A DNA stretch of 64,000 nt from Eudorina sp. 2006-703-Eu-15 (GCA_003117195.1 BDSI01000015.1:745001-809000), one strand, 5' to 3'. Counted from the stretch's first letter, positions 1-12,411 are shown. Program-made: numbers and translations. The notes: generated by a model not told the origin, from the sequence alone.

Positions 1-240
1 CCCGCCGTGCTCACCTCCCCGCGCGCTCCTCCCCAAAGCCCTTCCCTCACCCGTCCGCCCTCCGCCGCCTCTAACCCCAGCTCACCCCACCGTCGCCAGC
101 CCCACCCACGCCCACACTTCAACCGCCTCCGGACCCCGCCAACCCACCAATCCCACCTCCCTCTTACCTTCTCCCCCCCTCCGCTGTTTTTTATTAATCC
201 CCTGCCCCGCCCCGCCCCGCCCCGCCCCGCCCCGCTCCAG
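1..240 (+). other. Intron upstream of the first visible exon
   Basis: Pyrimidine-rich sequence with a pentanucleotide run (CCCCG)n just before a 3' splice site AG at 239-240. No coding similarity recognised. It is read as the 3' part of an intron of the cNMP-binding gene, because the next exon starts within the domain and no start codon is in context. Confidence 0.5.
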
Positions 241-3200
241 GGTGGGCGACATCGCGGACGCGGTGTACTTCATCCTCAAGGGCACGGTCTCCATCTCCGA
301 CGAGACGGGGGCGCTGCTCACCCGCTTGGCCCAGGGCTCCCACTTCGGGGAGTTCGGCATCCTGGCCTACCTGGACGGGCAGCTGGGTGGGTGGGGGGAA
401 GGGGAGGGGAGGGGAGGGAGGCCTGGGAAGGGTCTGTTGTTGCTGAAGCAAGAGGTTTCCTTGGCCCGACCCAGCCCCTTGCATGTCACTGGCCCCTTTG
501 CTTGGCATGTCTCTGCCCCCTTTTGCATGTCTCTGCCCCATTTTGCAGAGGTGCCTGAACACATGGACGAACGCACGCGGCCAGACCCGCACCCAAGCCC
601 CCCCTCCCTCGCACCTGTCCAACAAATCGTCCTGCCCTTCCGGGTTGCCTCCCTCGTAGTAGCTCCCCCGCACGAACGGACCTTTGCTCTGGCAGCAGCG
701 CAGTTTTTGAGTATGTCTACCCATTTCCTATACCCCACACGAACCCCTCCACCATTCTGTTTTTTTCTTTTTTCATTCAATTGAACTCCTCCCCACGAAA
801 CCCTTCCCCCCTAATCTCTCAGGCGTGCGGACCGCCGCCGCGCGCGCCGACGACTGCGTGGAGCTGTACAAGCTGCACTGCGAGGACTTCGCGGCGCTGG
901 CGGACTACTACCCCGAGCTCGTCGACTTCTTCCGAGATGTGGCGGTGGTGGGTGCTGCAAAAGTGCCGTGCTGTACGGGACCTGCCGTGTCGTACCGCGC
1001 CGTACCGTAGGGGGCAACGGCAAGGGGGTTTCGTATCGCGGGTGGTGTGATTGTCGTGAGGTGTGTGTGATGACTCGCTGTTGGGGTGAGTGCTGCGCAG
1101 CAGTGTGTGGAGTTACGTTCGCGTTGAGACGGGCCCGACATGGGTTGGGGCTCTTGGGGGGTTGAAGCTAGAGGGCCCCCGGCCCGCTCTCTGGGTCTGA
1201 CTGTGCCCTCGGGTCAGGAGGGGAGGGCCGGGGCCCCGCACGCCCCCCACGTGGGGCCCAAACCACCAGCGGTTGTGGTGGCGGTGGGGCCAGCCTCTGA
1301 CCGGGTTCCCTTACACCACCGCCACCACCGCCAGCCCCACCCCCCTTCTGTCTGACTCCCGCCACCCCACCCCCCTCTGTCTGACCCGGCAGGTCCGGTC
1401 CGCCTACAACGCGACGTTGCGTGCCAATCGCGACCTCAACGAGTGGTCCGGCGACGAGTACGATGATGGGTACGACGAAGAGTACGACGGCGACGGGTAC
1501 GGCGAAGACGACGGCGACGAGCAGGATTCTATGCGCAGCAGCAGTCAGTTGTTCAGCAGTAGCAGCGGCGAGGAAGATGACTACGAGGATTTGATGCGGA
1601 GCGACGTCGGCGGTGGCAGCGACCTCGTTTCGGCCATGACGGGTGTCGCGGGGGGCAGCGCCGGCGGCAGCTTCAGCACCGCCGGTGGAACCGCCGGCAG
1701 CTACGGCTCGGCCCACGGACCCGTGGGTCGGTTGCGGACGCGGCTGGCGGCGGGCAGTGGCGCCACCAAGAGCCGGAGCCGCTTCGGCGAACCGGGCGCG
1801 GTCGGCGGCAGTGGCGACGGCGTGGAGGAAGGCGACGGCGGCGGGTCTGCGGACGGCGTCGCGACGGTGCTACTGCCGCCGGGAACGGTGCCCGACGGCG
1901 GCGACGGCGGCGGCGGCGGCGGCGGCGACGACACGGCGGCGGCGTCCGGAGACACGCGCGGCGGAAAGGGGGGCAGTTTGTTCAAGCGCGCGCTGGCCAA
2001 GGCGGCGGCGACGGCGGGCAGCGGCGACGCCGCCAGTGCCGGGGCCGTACGGACGACGGGTAACGGCGACACCGTCTCGCCGTCGGGGACAAGCTTTGGC
2101 GGCGGCAGCAGCGTGACGGGCAGTACGGCAGCACGTCAATCCCGTTCCGTCAAGTTCGCGCTCGGCGACGAGCCCGCCGCCACAGCCGCCGCCAAGCCAC
2201 CGCCGCCGACGCCACCAAGCCAGCACCCGCCTGCCGGCCACGCGATGGACCCACATCCGCCAGGCATCGCCGGCGGCGGCGCCGTTGTAGGCCCCGGTGC
2301 GCTCTTCACCGCGCGCACGCCGCCGTCGGACACCGCCGCGGCCGCGGCCGGCGCCGCCGCCGGCGTCCCGTCCTCGCCCGTCGTCATCGCAGCGACGGTG
2401 GGAAGCGGCGGCGGCGGCGGCGGCGGCGGCGGACGGCAGAGCAGCGGTGACGGTGGCGGCGGCGTTGGCCGGTCGCCAGCGGTGCTGCCGCGCCCGGACT
2501 CACCCGTTGCGGCCGCGGCTGAGGCGTCCGTGGCGGCGGCGGCGGCGGCGGGCTCTGGGCCGCTCTCCGTACTGTCCGCCACCAACATGCTCCTCAGCGC
2601 GCTGCACGCCGTCGGTGGCGGTGGCGGCGGTGGTGGCGCCAACGCTGGCTCACGCAGCCTCCGAAACCGTGTCGTACCGCAGGACAGCATCGCCTCGCAC
2701 GTGTCTGTGTCGGTTCCGGACCCCGCCGGCGCCGTCGCCGCTGCCGGCGGCGCGGAGCCGGACGGCGACGCGGCGGCGGCGGCGGCCGCCGAGCCTACCG
2801 GCCGATCCCCGGGCGCAGTGGCGGCCTGGAATCACGCTTTGGCCACCAGCCGTGGCAAGGTACGGCAGGCGGGTTCATCGTCGAACCTCGTGCTGGCGGC
2901 GGCGGCGGCCGGCGGCGGCTCTCTGACCACCACCCCGACAGGTACGACGCAGCCGGCGCCCGGTCGCGGGACGTCGCGGCTCCGAAACATTTCCATCATT
3001 GCGCCGGAAGACGAAGCGTCGGAGTCGGGGTCGCATGCCGGGGACGCCGCCGCAGGCAGCGGCGACGCCGCGGCCAAGGCGGGCGGGGGTCACGCCACCG
3101 CCGCCGCCGCCGCCGCCGCGACGGCGGAACTTGCGTCGTCCGTCCCCATGCTGGCGCGCATGAGGAAGATGACGGACGTGGTCACGTTCCTCAACGCCGT

Positions 3201-4735
3201 GAGTAAATCCGGCGGGGGCGGCGCCGGGGCGCACAGCTTTAAGAACCGACCTGGCAGCGCCATCGGGCCCGACCCGGCGGCGACGGCCGCGGCCGGCGGG
3301 CCCACCCTGACGCGCGTCGGCAGCATCGCGGGCGGCGGCGGCGGCGGTGGCAGCGGCGGCGGCGCGGCCGGCGCCGGCGCCGTCGCCGGCGGGCCGTCTC
3401 TGAAGCGCGTCGCGAGCATGGCTGGCGGCGGCGCCGGGCAGCCGCTGGCCCGCATCGGCAGCATTGCAGGCGCCGCCGCCGCCGCCTTGGCACACGGACC
3501 GTCCCGTGGGAACCTGCTCCTGGAAGTACCCGCCGCCGCCGCCGCCGCCGCCGGCAGCGATGACGACGGCCCCCACCCCGGGGGCAACTCACCACGTGGC
3601 CATGGCTACAGCCACGGCCACGGCCACCCCCGCGTTCAGAGCAGCGACCTGTCGGCGGGCGGCGCCGCCGCCAACGGGCCGCCGCCGACGCGCAGCGTCA
3701 GCAGCGGCGTAGCGGGGCTGCTGCACAAGCTGCTTCACAGCCGGTCGGCCAAGGACTCGGCCGCAGCGGCGGCGTCGCGGGACAGTGGCGAGGTGCTGTA
3801 CGACGAGGGCCGTAGCGTGCGAGGAGGCGGCGGCGGCGCCGCCGCCGCTGACGGCATCCCGGAGACCGTGAGCGGCCGACTGGACCAGCAGATGCAGCAG
3901 ATGCAGCAGCAGCAGGCGGCGGCTGCGGTCCAGTCCCTCCGGCGCAAGTCGGTCACGGCGGGTGTCGCCAGGAGCAACGCCTCGTTCCTGCTGCCGCCCG
4001 GCAGTACGAGTATCAGGTGGGCGGGGGCCTGCGCGATGGGGACGGGTGTGTGTGCTTTTGTACGCTGCAGGACGGGTGTGTGTGCTTTTGTCATGCAACT
4101 TCGAATCGGCATAGTGAACATGCGACCCTTTCACATATGCACGTATATAAGAGTAATAATTCTCAATTTGTGCATCTAAGACCTTCCTCGGTAACGGGGT
4201 AAAGCCACAAGTACGGCTCTCGTAGCTCAGTCGGTAGAGCGTGCGGCTGTTAACCGCAAGGTCTACAGTTCAATCCTGTACGGGAGCGTTTTTGATGCTC
4301 AAACAAATCTATGAGTGACTGCTGTTTAACCTGTGTTGTCTGTGGACACATTACGGGGGAATATCTTTCTCGCCCCCACGTCCACCGTCGGCTCCCTGGA
4401 AGATGCGGAAATGACAAGAACATTTTGTGCCATCCGTATACCGGCTATGTCTTGAGTTGCAAATCGCCTGTCCGCGTTGCCCCGCACGAACCACCCGCTG
4501 ATCCCCATCCCGCCATATTCGCACCTGCTCGGAACCCTAAATCCGCCGAGCCCTTCAGGATGAGCAACCCCTCCCTGGTGCTGCCGGGCGACATGGAGGC
4601 CGCGGGGGTACCCGGCGGAACCACGGGTCAGATGACCGTCGCCGCGATGCGGCTCGCCTCCATCTCCGCCGGCGCTGGCCTGGCGGCGCGGCTGGCGTCG
4701 GTCACCCCCGGCGGGCCGGTGGGCGGATTGCCCGG

Positions 4736-4766
<31 letters not shown>

Positions 4767-4928
4767 GGTGCCGCGCCGCACCACCATCAGCACCACCATC
4801 ACCACGGCGCGGGCCGCGGCGCGGGTCCCGGCGGTGCCGCCAGTGCTCGGGACCTGATGGCCAAAGGGGGCGTGTACCACGGACAGCACCCCTTGGGTCC
4901 AGGGGTGGTCAACCTGGGCTTCGGCTGA
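241..4928 (+). CDS. Cyclic-nucleotide-binding-domain protein, probable ion channel C-terminus (5' partial)
   Basis: Exons 241-386, 823-944, 1393-4016 and 4559-4928 join in consistent phases (1, 0, 2) to give about 1086 residues ending at TGA 4926-4928; the gene starts upstream of the window. Exons 1-2 encode the second half of a cNMP-binding domain: GDIADAVYFILKGTVSI, then FGEFGIL (phosphate-binding cassette region), then VRTAAARADDCVELYKL and a helix ending YPELVDFFRDVA, the pattern seen after the cassette in CNG/HCN/EAG channels. No transmembrane part is in the window, so 'channel' is inferred from the family. The 2.6-kb third exon is disordered: an acidic Asp/Gly/Tyr start, then long Ala, Gly and Ser runs. 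The last exon has a Gly run and a His-rich patch. The exon 2 end could be 944 or 947 (both in frame). Confidence 0.75.
4216..4288 (+). tRNA. tRNA-Asn (anticodon GTT)
   Basis: A full cloverleaf can be drawn: acceptor GCTCTCG paired with CGGGAGC (one G-T wobble), D arm GCTC/GAGC, anticodon stem TGCGG/CCGCA around loop CTGTTAA (anticodon GTT) and T arm TACAG/CTGTA around TTCAATC. The internal A box (TAGCTCAGTCGG) and B box (AGTTCAATCC) are intact, no intron is present, and a T run follows. The gene lies inside the last intron (4017-4558) of the cNMP-binding gene on the same strand. The start may be off by one base. Confidence 0.95.
4289..4293 (+). terminator. Pol III terminator of tRNA-Asn
   Basis: Five consecutive T residues immediately follow the discriminator base of the tRNA, the usual RNA polymerase III stop signal. 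Confidence 0.8.
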
Positions 4929-5290
4929 GCGGGGGCCGCGTGGTATGTGCGTAATACCGACCCCTGGGTCGATATCATTATCGATGACCCGTGGGTCGAT
5001 AGGCACGCACCATCGACGCACGCTTGGCTTGCGCTGAGGAAGGTCTGCTAGGGTATGGCAATTTCGTACCACCTCTCTTCTACCTGTACACGCATGACGT
5101 CGAACGTACTCATGAACCACATGCCGTACAGCGCCGTACATGCAGCGTGTACGACAACTACGGCGGTGCGGCGGCCCTGGTCACGGCCAGCACACGCCTG
5201 TCTTACACGAGTCCTCGGTGCTGCTGACACGATATTGAGAGTGATGCGGGGCAGGTGCGGGCACAGGGGTATGCATGGGGGCCCTGAGAG

Positions 5291-5296
5291 TGTGTG

Positions 5297-5327
<31 letters not shown>

Positions 5328-5358
5328 TTAGAAATGCAACCCGCCCGACCCAAACCAT

Positions 5359-5396
<38 letters not shown>
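5291..5396. repeat. (TG)n tracts flanking a dispersed CCCGCCCGACCC motif
   Basis: (TG)n at 5291-5327 and 5362-5396 bracket the segment TTTAGAAATGCAACCCGCCC followed by GACCCAAACC. The same segment recurs beside TG-rich sequence at about 12810, 23920, 24230, 24310, 25470, 44465 and 51260, so this is one copy of a dispersed family. Read on the minus strand it ends in a (CA)n tail, as a retroposon 3' end would. Confidence 0.7.
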
Positions 5397-5400
<4 letters not shown>

Positions 5401-5659
5401 GAGAACTGTGTGTGTATAATGTTAGACCCACCCGTGTATGTATATATGGGTGGGGTGGGCGTCTCGGTGGGTGAGGCGACAGGCTGGGTTCGGGATCTTC
5501 ACATCGCAGCGATGTCGTACAGTGCAGTGCGATGTCGTACACCAGTACATCACATCGAGGGACGCAGCCCTGAGTGCGTGCACAGGCGATCATATGCTCG
5601 TTGGCAGTTGACCGTCGGATGTTGACCGTTGGATGTTGCGCGTTAGTTGGAAACCGTTC

Positions 5660-5749
5660 GAAACTGATTGTTGCGCATCTCGTCCCGCAACTTATTGTCC
5701 GTTGGAACTGATTGGTTGCGCATCTCCTCCTGCAAGTGATTGTCCGTTG
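5660..5749. repeat. Two 45-bp tandem units
   Basis: Two imperfect direct copies, each starting GAACTGATTG or a one-base variant, containing TTGCGCATCTC and ending TTGTCCGTTG. They lie in noncoding DNA and no function is recognised. Confidence 0.75.
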
Positions 5750-6090
5750 GAACGAACGACTGTATTGGGCCGGAGAGGCTTAATTTGCAGGAATATTTGC
5801 TGTCATCATTTATTCTGCATCGGTGGTGGTGGCACCAGGACGATGCCTAGAACCGGTCCGGTCTCATCGCCCGATGGGCACACAACAATATAAGCGATGA
5901 CGGTTACAGCGATGGTGCTCCAGACCGCGAGGCCAGAGGCCAAGGGTGAACCCGAGCATGAGGGGTTGCCCACCCGCCTGTGCGGGAGCCGAAGGAGGCA
6001 TTCGAACGGGGAATGAGGCGGGGGGAGTGTTGGTTGGCCGAGCGGACGTGTGCGGGCAAGCACGGATCGACGTGGCGGCGGAGGCAAGGC

Positions 6091-6150
6091 CGCGGGTGAC
6101 TGGTGACTGGTGACTGCTGACGGGTGACTGGTGACTGCTGACGGGTGACG
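6091..6150. repeat. Short tandem repeat built on GGTGACT and GCTGACG
   Basis: The words GTGACTG and CTGACGG alternate several times over about 60 bp in intergenic DNA. Confidence 0.7.
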
Positions 6151-6813
6151 GGGGGAAGCACCCGGGGACCGGGGGATGCGGCTCTGGGGGCTGCGGATAC
6201 CGCTGGTGGTTTAGAAAAAAGAGACCCGCTGGTGGTGTTTGTTATTTCTTTGCCTGGTCGAGGCGATGATGCTGTCGTTGACGGTGCCGTACTAGTTTCC
6301 ATGCCCCACTCGGTGCCGGTGTCGACTGTGCCGTTGTCGTTACGTGACCCTCACCGCTGGCCGGTCAGGGCGTTCGCGGGGCGGACACAACCCTAGACCA
6401 AACGAACGACCGAGGATGTCGACATCGCGCCGCACGCACCATACCCTGCGCTGAAGTGTATTTTGTGTTGTGTTGTGTTGTGTTGTGCATGAAAGGAAAC
6501 TCAAACCACAACAACAACAACAAGGCGCTTCATGCGGGCACGGACGTGGAGGGTATGCAGGCGGGTGGGTGTTAACCGTTGCGTGCTAAGGAAACCGGAA
6601 GTTGGGACGGGGCATGCGTAGGGCGGGGCGGTGTACAGGCCGGGTTGGGGTGTGCTGTGGACGGCGGGGCACCTGCGCTCGAGGACGCTAGGTAGGGCAG
6701 GGGGCAGCAGCCCGAGGACGCTGCGAGCACGCGTCGCTCTCACACCATCTCACACTATTTCCTTTCTCACTCTTAGTTCACTTCCTGGTGCTCGACGGAT
6801 ATCCCGTACATTA

Positions 6814-6850
6814 CTAAGGATGTTACAGTGGACCCCATGGGTCATCGGTG
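6814..6850 (-). repeat. Dispersed short repeat, family A copy
   Basis: Carries the family core; on the minus strand it reads GATGACCCATGGGGTCCACT followed by GTAACATCC and a T/A-rich end. Related copies lie at 17071, 25694, 38881 and 41411, with 3'-end fragments near 41107, 50953 and 51545. Confidence 0.75.
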
Positions 6851-9279
6851 CCCCCTACTTGGTGTAGCCAGCGACGGGAGGCAAACGTGGGATGGAGGGG
6901 GGAAGGTGGGAAGGTCCCGGCTGGGCCGTGTTCCCGTCCCCGCCTCCCGCTCGGGGGTTCCCTCCTCCTCCCCCTCCTCCTGGCCTCCTCCTCCTCCTGG
7001 CCTGCTCTGTCCGATGCTGCGCGTCTCATCGTGCCCAACTATGGTGGCTGCTGTCTCTGGGGGCTGCGCCCTTGTTTCGCGCCCCTGTTGACCTGTTGGA
7101 CCCCCGGAGAGGACTGATGGCTGTGCGCTGTTCCGACCCGCTGCGCGATCGTCTCCTTCGCTCGCGCGGGGGAGGAGGCGGGCGGGACCCCTTTCTTTTC
7201 TTCGTCACATGGGCGGTGGACGGACCTTCGTGTCCCTAACCCGCCGCCCTTTTCATGAGTTCCGATGGGAAGCGGTCCGTCGGAGGATGCGGCGGTTCCG
7301 GTGGCTCAGCTCGGTGGTGGTGATGGTGACGGTGGTGGTGATGGCATCGGTGATCACGCGCGTTCATCATTAGGGGCTTCTTCGCTATCTTTGGCGTCTC
7401 GGACATGATCCGGATCTGGAGCTGGAGCTGGATCTGGAGCCGAGCAGCTGGATATCCGAACGAATCTGGGCCTGGATCCAGATTGGTTCTGGGATGTTGC
7501 CATGTCCGGTTCCGGTCCGTACAGGACTCCGACGCTCGCGACCGGTTCATTTTCTCTCAATGTCGTTGTTTGGGCTTTAGGAGCGGGGCCTTGTTGCCTG
7601 CCGGGGAGAAGACCGTTTCACGGGCCTCCGCTTCTCCGCGCGGCCTCTCGAAGGCAACACGGCCACACGGCCCTTCCATACGGGTGAGGGGGGCCCGATT
7701 CACTCGGTGATGTTGGTGACGGGTTGGGAGTGTGGAGGAGAGGCGAATGCATGCGGGGCCGTTCGCCGTGCGGCACCTCGCGCCTTTCCTGGGCGGCTGA
7801 TAAGTACTTGTCCTGTCGTAGGACGAGAGGGCGTGAAATGAACGTGCGTGGGATAAACGTGATAGCTTTGGCGTCGTGGCGTTATTGGCCGAGCGGCGGG
7901 AAAGGGGCGCTGCTGGGCGCGTGGTGAGCTTGGTGAGTCCCCCAGCTAGGGCTGGGGGAGTTTGTTGTTTGTCTGGCGGAGAAGAAACGATATCTTTGTC
8001 GTTGCTGTTGCGAAGTTTATAGGGCTGTTGAAGTTGTATACGGCAATGAAGGCTGCGGAAGTTGTACGGCAGTGTAGGTTGTACGGCAGCGCAGGATGGC
8101 GGACTGCACCTGTTTGGTGCACCCGCAGCAAGAGGAGCGACGGGGAGCGCTTTCGAGGCCGCCTTCGAGGCGCTTTCCCCTGACGCTCTGTAGTTTAATA
8201 TGGCATCGGCGAAGTTTAGCTGAGCTGAGCGTCTGTTGTCGAGAGAGTGCTTGGGACGGAGCGTTGAGGGTTGCTGATTGCGGGTTCATATGCTGCACAT
8301 CTGTTGAAGTGTTGATGGTATATGGTGTTTGAGTGATTGGGTGGGTACACGCTATATGTGGTGGCGTCCTGAGCTCTCCTTAAGACGGTTGCGGAGGAAG
8401 GCTGACGAGGGGCGGAGGAGGGACGGACAGACGGACGCGGCGGGTGGCGGGTGGCGGGTGGCGTCTTGCGTGCTGCAGGTGCAGTCGGACAGGCTGCAGC
8501 AACAACCAGAGCAAAGCAAACCAGCGCCGGGGCGCGACGGACCTTAGCTGGCATGTAACGGTTTTGCAATGTAAACAAAGCTTCATACTAGCAGATTTTG
8601 CGGCATAGGTCGTAAGGCGTGATGTCTGGGTTGCCGCGCCGGTGACGGCAAGCTGACCTTTCTGCGCATAACTAATCGACCGGGCCGAGCAAGTAGCGCT
8701 GGGTATGCGTTGCCCGCAAAATCTGGAAGGTGGCAGTGTTGCTGTCAAAATGGGCAGACGCGCTGCTAGGGAACCTGTAGGGAACTGTACGGGCTTTCGA
8801 CGGCGGGGTAAGTAACGGATAGCCGGCACCGGAGGACGTAGAAGGGTGCAAATTGCTGGAGACCCAGCTTGTAATGAATTTCAACCAAGCTGCGGAATCC
8901 ATTGGGTTCGTGCGTGCGCGCACGCACAAAGAAGGAAAGCGCACTGACGCGACGCGTGCTGCCCGCACAGCGCCAGAGACGCTTCCCAAGGTATCAAAGC
9001 GGATTCATGCAATGCATGTTTTCATTTTGACTTGGGCGTCGCAACCAAGGCTGCTTTGTCATACACCGTACGTTCCGCTCACCAGCTCCAGTACAGTCAC
9101 ACCCAGCATCCTGCTAGGCGCGCCTGAAAGTGTACGTAATTTGTAATTGCATAATTATTACAGTAGTTTGTGCAACATGCAGCAACAATTTGGGTTGGAT
9201 CCTGGTCGCCGGTGTTCCAAAGCAGCTAAAGCTAAGTAACAGCTCCCTGGACGGAAAGTTCCATGACTTGCCCTTCGCT

Positions 9280-12200
9280 ATGAACTTTCAATTCAATAAG
9301 AGACGGCTGTTGCTGCTTGTATACCTTCATATACCCTCGTTGCTCGCCCAATCCGGAGCCCGTGAACCAGGACCCAATGGCACCTTCGCCAATCGCGTCA
9401 ATGCTTTGATCGCGAACAAGCTTGAACTTTATCGTGGCTCGCTGCCAGAGGAGCTGCAGAGTCTTGCAACAACTGAAGCCATCGCTCAGCATTTGGGCCC
9501 GACCCTGCAATTCCTCTACACAGACACCTACAACGTCGTCAAAGCACATGGGTTCGCAGCTCCAGAGCTGGGACCTCTATTTGAACCCGACGGGCCGTTG
9601 CTTTTTGGCAACCTCTCGTACGCCAACCGCCATCGAGCGGAAATCCCCTTTGAGACGACGCTGCAGTTCCTGAAGACGACGCTCAAATACTTTGACCCCA
9701 CCCGCCTCAGTTCCATTCTGACCGCATACCCCATATGTCGGCGCGCTGTGATGGCCGTAATCCTGGAGCGCTATTTAACCGTTGGTCGGTTCTCCGAAAC
9801 GGAAGCGAAGCTGGTGGCTGACGTCAGCGAGCTCCTGTTCATGCTGCACCATCGGGCGGCGCAGACGAAGCGCATCATTGAGTTCTTCCACGTCTCCAAA
9901 TCCGGGGGCACCAGCTTCTGCCAGCTGGGCAAAATGAATGGCTGCAAGACGCAGAGCTTCGACACCCAGCAGAACTGCATGATCACTTACTTCAGGTGGG
10001 CATCCGAGTCCGCCCGGCTGCAGGTGTTGGGGGGAGGGTAACCGCAGCCCAGCCGCGCGTCTCCGCAGCTTCGGAGAGCCGCTTCGGATAACTGCTGCTA
10101 CGGTATCAGTTGCGTATCAACCAGGCCAGCGTCCTTGTACGTTGTACCTAGCCTCATCTACACTCTGGTGATGTCCTCCGATACTACCCCCCACGAACCC
10201 CGCAAGAAAGCTGTGGTCCGCCCCCGCCCTGACTGATGTGCCGGGATGAACCTCCCAACCCTGATCTGCCGTACAGGGACTCTCCCCGCTGGACGAGGGC
10301 GGGAGTGTTGGGGGACCTGAGCGCCACCAAGGGCGATCCCTGGTGTGCTCGGTACGGCAGGCAGTACGGCATGCGGTGGCACTGTCGCGCGCGGCGGCAG
10401 CTGATGACGCGGATGAGGTGGGCGGGCCACTAGCTCACCACTGAAGGGACAGTCAGAGGCGGCATCGGGCCATGGCGCCTGGACTGGAAACCTTGCACTA
10501 GGTACTAGGCAACCCAACCCAATTCGCCCCCGACGCAACCCGAACCCGCCGGCCGCCGTCCGCTGCGCCCTCCACTGCGCCCTCCGCTGCGCCCTCCGCT
10601 GCGCCCTCCGCTGCGCCCTCCGCTGCGCCCTCCGCTGCGCCCTCAGGTTCAATTTCTACTCCAACGAGCTGGTGATGCACGACCACAACCGCTCCTGGGT
10701 GGGCGTCCACCCCTGTCGGGAGTTCCTCAATGTGGTCATCTTCAGGGAGCCGCACTCGAGGGTGCTCAGCCACATGCAGGTACGACAGTGGTACGGCAGC
10801 GGTACGGCAGGGTAGGCTTGGGAAGCCCGTGAGATGGTGGAGCGAGCGGGGTGGCTGGGGCCAACCATCTCTCCCCTGCTCCGCCCGCCCCCGCCGCCTC
10901 TCGACATGCCCTCCTCCTTCCCATAACTTGAACGAATGTTACACGGGACCCCCAAAAATCCTATAACTGTGATATTGTACAAAATAATAACTGCCAATTT
11001 GTGATATCATCCAACAAAAATCATGCAACCTCCCCGCGCCGCCACGCGCCCGCGCGCGGTCTCTATCTTTTCGTTTGCTCTGCAGGTACCGCACCCAGTA
11101 AGTATATTGCGTTATGCTGGGTGTGCCCGGGTTCGTTCTGCGGGTTTATTTATTTTTCTCAATTTAACCCCCGCCCGCCCCTACCGCGCCCTCTCTCTCT
11201 CTCCCTCTCAGAACATCCTCAAGGAATACGTCGCCTACTACAACGAGTCCCTCTGGACCGCCTTCGACCCCAACTCCGCCGCCCAGTGGCGCACCCTCGC
11301 CGTGCCCGTCTTCGACAACTACGTCGTGCGGTCGCTGCTCGGCGGCAAGGCGTACAACATGCCGTACGGGCAGATGAACGAAACCCACCTCCTGGCCGCG
11401 AAGATCGTGACGTTGCAGTTCGAGGTGCTCGTGAGCCTGTCCCCCGCCACCAGCGAGCTGACCCGGGACATCTTCGGACAGGGCCTCGGCTGGCAGTACG
11501 ACCTACGGCACATGCATGTACGGCCGACGGAGAAGCGCCAGGTGCCGTCCTTCGGGTCGGAGGTGATGGAGGCGGTCAGCGCCGCGGGACGCCTGGACGA
11601 ACAACTGTACGACTTTGCGCTTGTACTGCAGTTGCTGGACGCGCTGACGTTCGGCGTCGCGCACGACGTGGTGGGCGTTGACGGTGTGGTGAGGGCCGGC
11701 GCCGGCGCCGGCGCCGGCGGCAGTGGCGGCGACGGGGACGGGGACGGCGGTGGCGGCGGCGGCGCCGCCGCCGCCGCCGCCGCCGACGAAGATGACGAGA
11801 TGGAGCCGGCGGCGACGGGGTCGGGTGGCCTGAAGGGCCTCCTGGGAAGCTCCAAACGGAGCCGGGGCCGGGGCCAGGGCTGCGGGTACGTGGGTGTACG
11901 GCGGCCGCCCGCGGACGCGATGCAGTTCCAGAAGGTCCCCCCCGTGATCGGCGAGCTGGGGCCGTACAACCTGACGGAGACGGAGCGGGTGTTTGCTGTG
12001 GAGGGGCTGGGGGCCGTGGTCATCGACGGAGGCCGGTGGTTCAAGGGCGAGTTCTACCGCAACAGCTCGGATGCGCTGGACGCGGCGGCGGCGGCGGGCA
12101 GGGCGGTGGAGGCGGCGGCGGTGGCGCGGCTGGCGGAGCTGGCGGCGGAGGCGGCGGACGCGGCGGTGCAGGCGTCGCGGACGGACGGGACGGTTCAGGT

Positions 12201-12411
12201 GAAGGCGGAGGCGGCGTCGCGGCTGGTGTGGGCGCAGGAGAAGGCGGCGATGTACGCGCTGGAGGCGGCGAGGCTGGCGGCGGAGGGGAAGGTGGGCGGC
12301 GGGCCGCTGTCGCCGCCGCCGCCGCTGTCGCCGAGGCCACTGCGGCGCCGCTACCGCGCCCGGCTGAAGCAGCGGATACAGCGGCGGGATGCGCTGTCGA
12401 TGCAGCCCTGA
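9280..12411 (+). CDS. Sulfotransferase-like protein with N-terminal signal anchor
   Basis: Exons 9280-9995, 10647-10779 and 11212-12411 join in phase (phase 2, then 0) to 2049 nt, giving 682 residues with stop TGA 12409-12411. The start is the first in-frame ATG and precedes a hydrophobic segment (about residues 10-23, after NKRR) that fits a signal anchor or signal peptide. Residues 202-214 read FFHVSKSGGTSFC, matching the 5'-phosphosulfate (PAPS) loop of Golgi-type sulfotransferases (compare H-x-P/S-K-x-G-G-T-S). Residues 267-283 contain VVIFREPHSRVLSHM, matching the 3'-phosphate-binding motif (R-[DE]-P-x-x-R-x-x-S). Family members transfer sulfate from PAPS to glycans in the secretory pathway; the acceptor here is unknown. 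Exon 3 carries a Gly/Ala/Asp-rich insertion (about 11698-11880) and an Ala/Glu-rich tail. Low-complexity inserts are common in volvocine proteins. Confidence 0.8.
10555..10645. repeat. 12-bp tandem repeat running into a 3' splice site
   Basis: About seven copies of GCGCCCTCCGCT or close variants fill the end of intron 1 of the sulfotransferase-like gene. The last copy supplies the pyrimidine tract and the CAG acceptor (AG at 10645-10646). Confidence 0.85.

Larger units (their letters stand above)
4929..9279. other. Region without a recognised gene
   Basis: About 4.3 kb between the cNMP-binding gene and the sulfotransferase-like gene. Reading frames are short and of biased composition, with no recognisable domain or consistent exon chain. 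It contains (TG)n tracts near 5291-5396, a 45-bp tandem pair (5660-5749), short tandem repeats near 6091-6150 and 6460-6487, and one dispersed-family fragment (6814-6850). The first part probably holds the 3' UTR of the cNMP-binding gene; the only TGTAA seen soon after the stop (about 5394-5398) sits at the edge of a (TG)n tract, so it is a weak candidate. Confidence 0.6.

Noticed and set aside
1168..3595. Long antisense and alternate-frame Ala/Arg/Pro-rich open frames in the cNMP-binding gene
   Set aside because: Shadows of the GC-rich third exon; only the plus frame links in phase to the domain exons.
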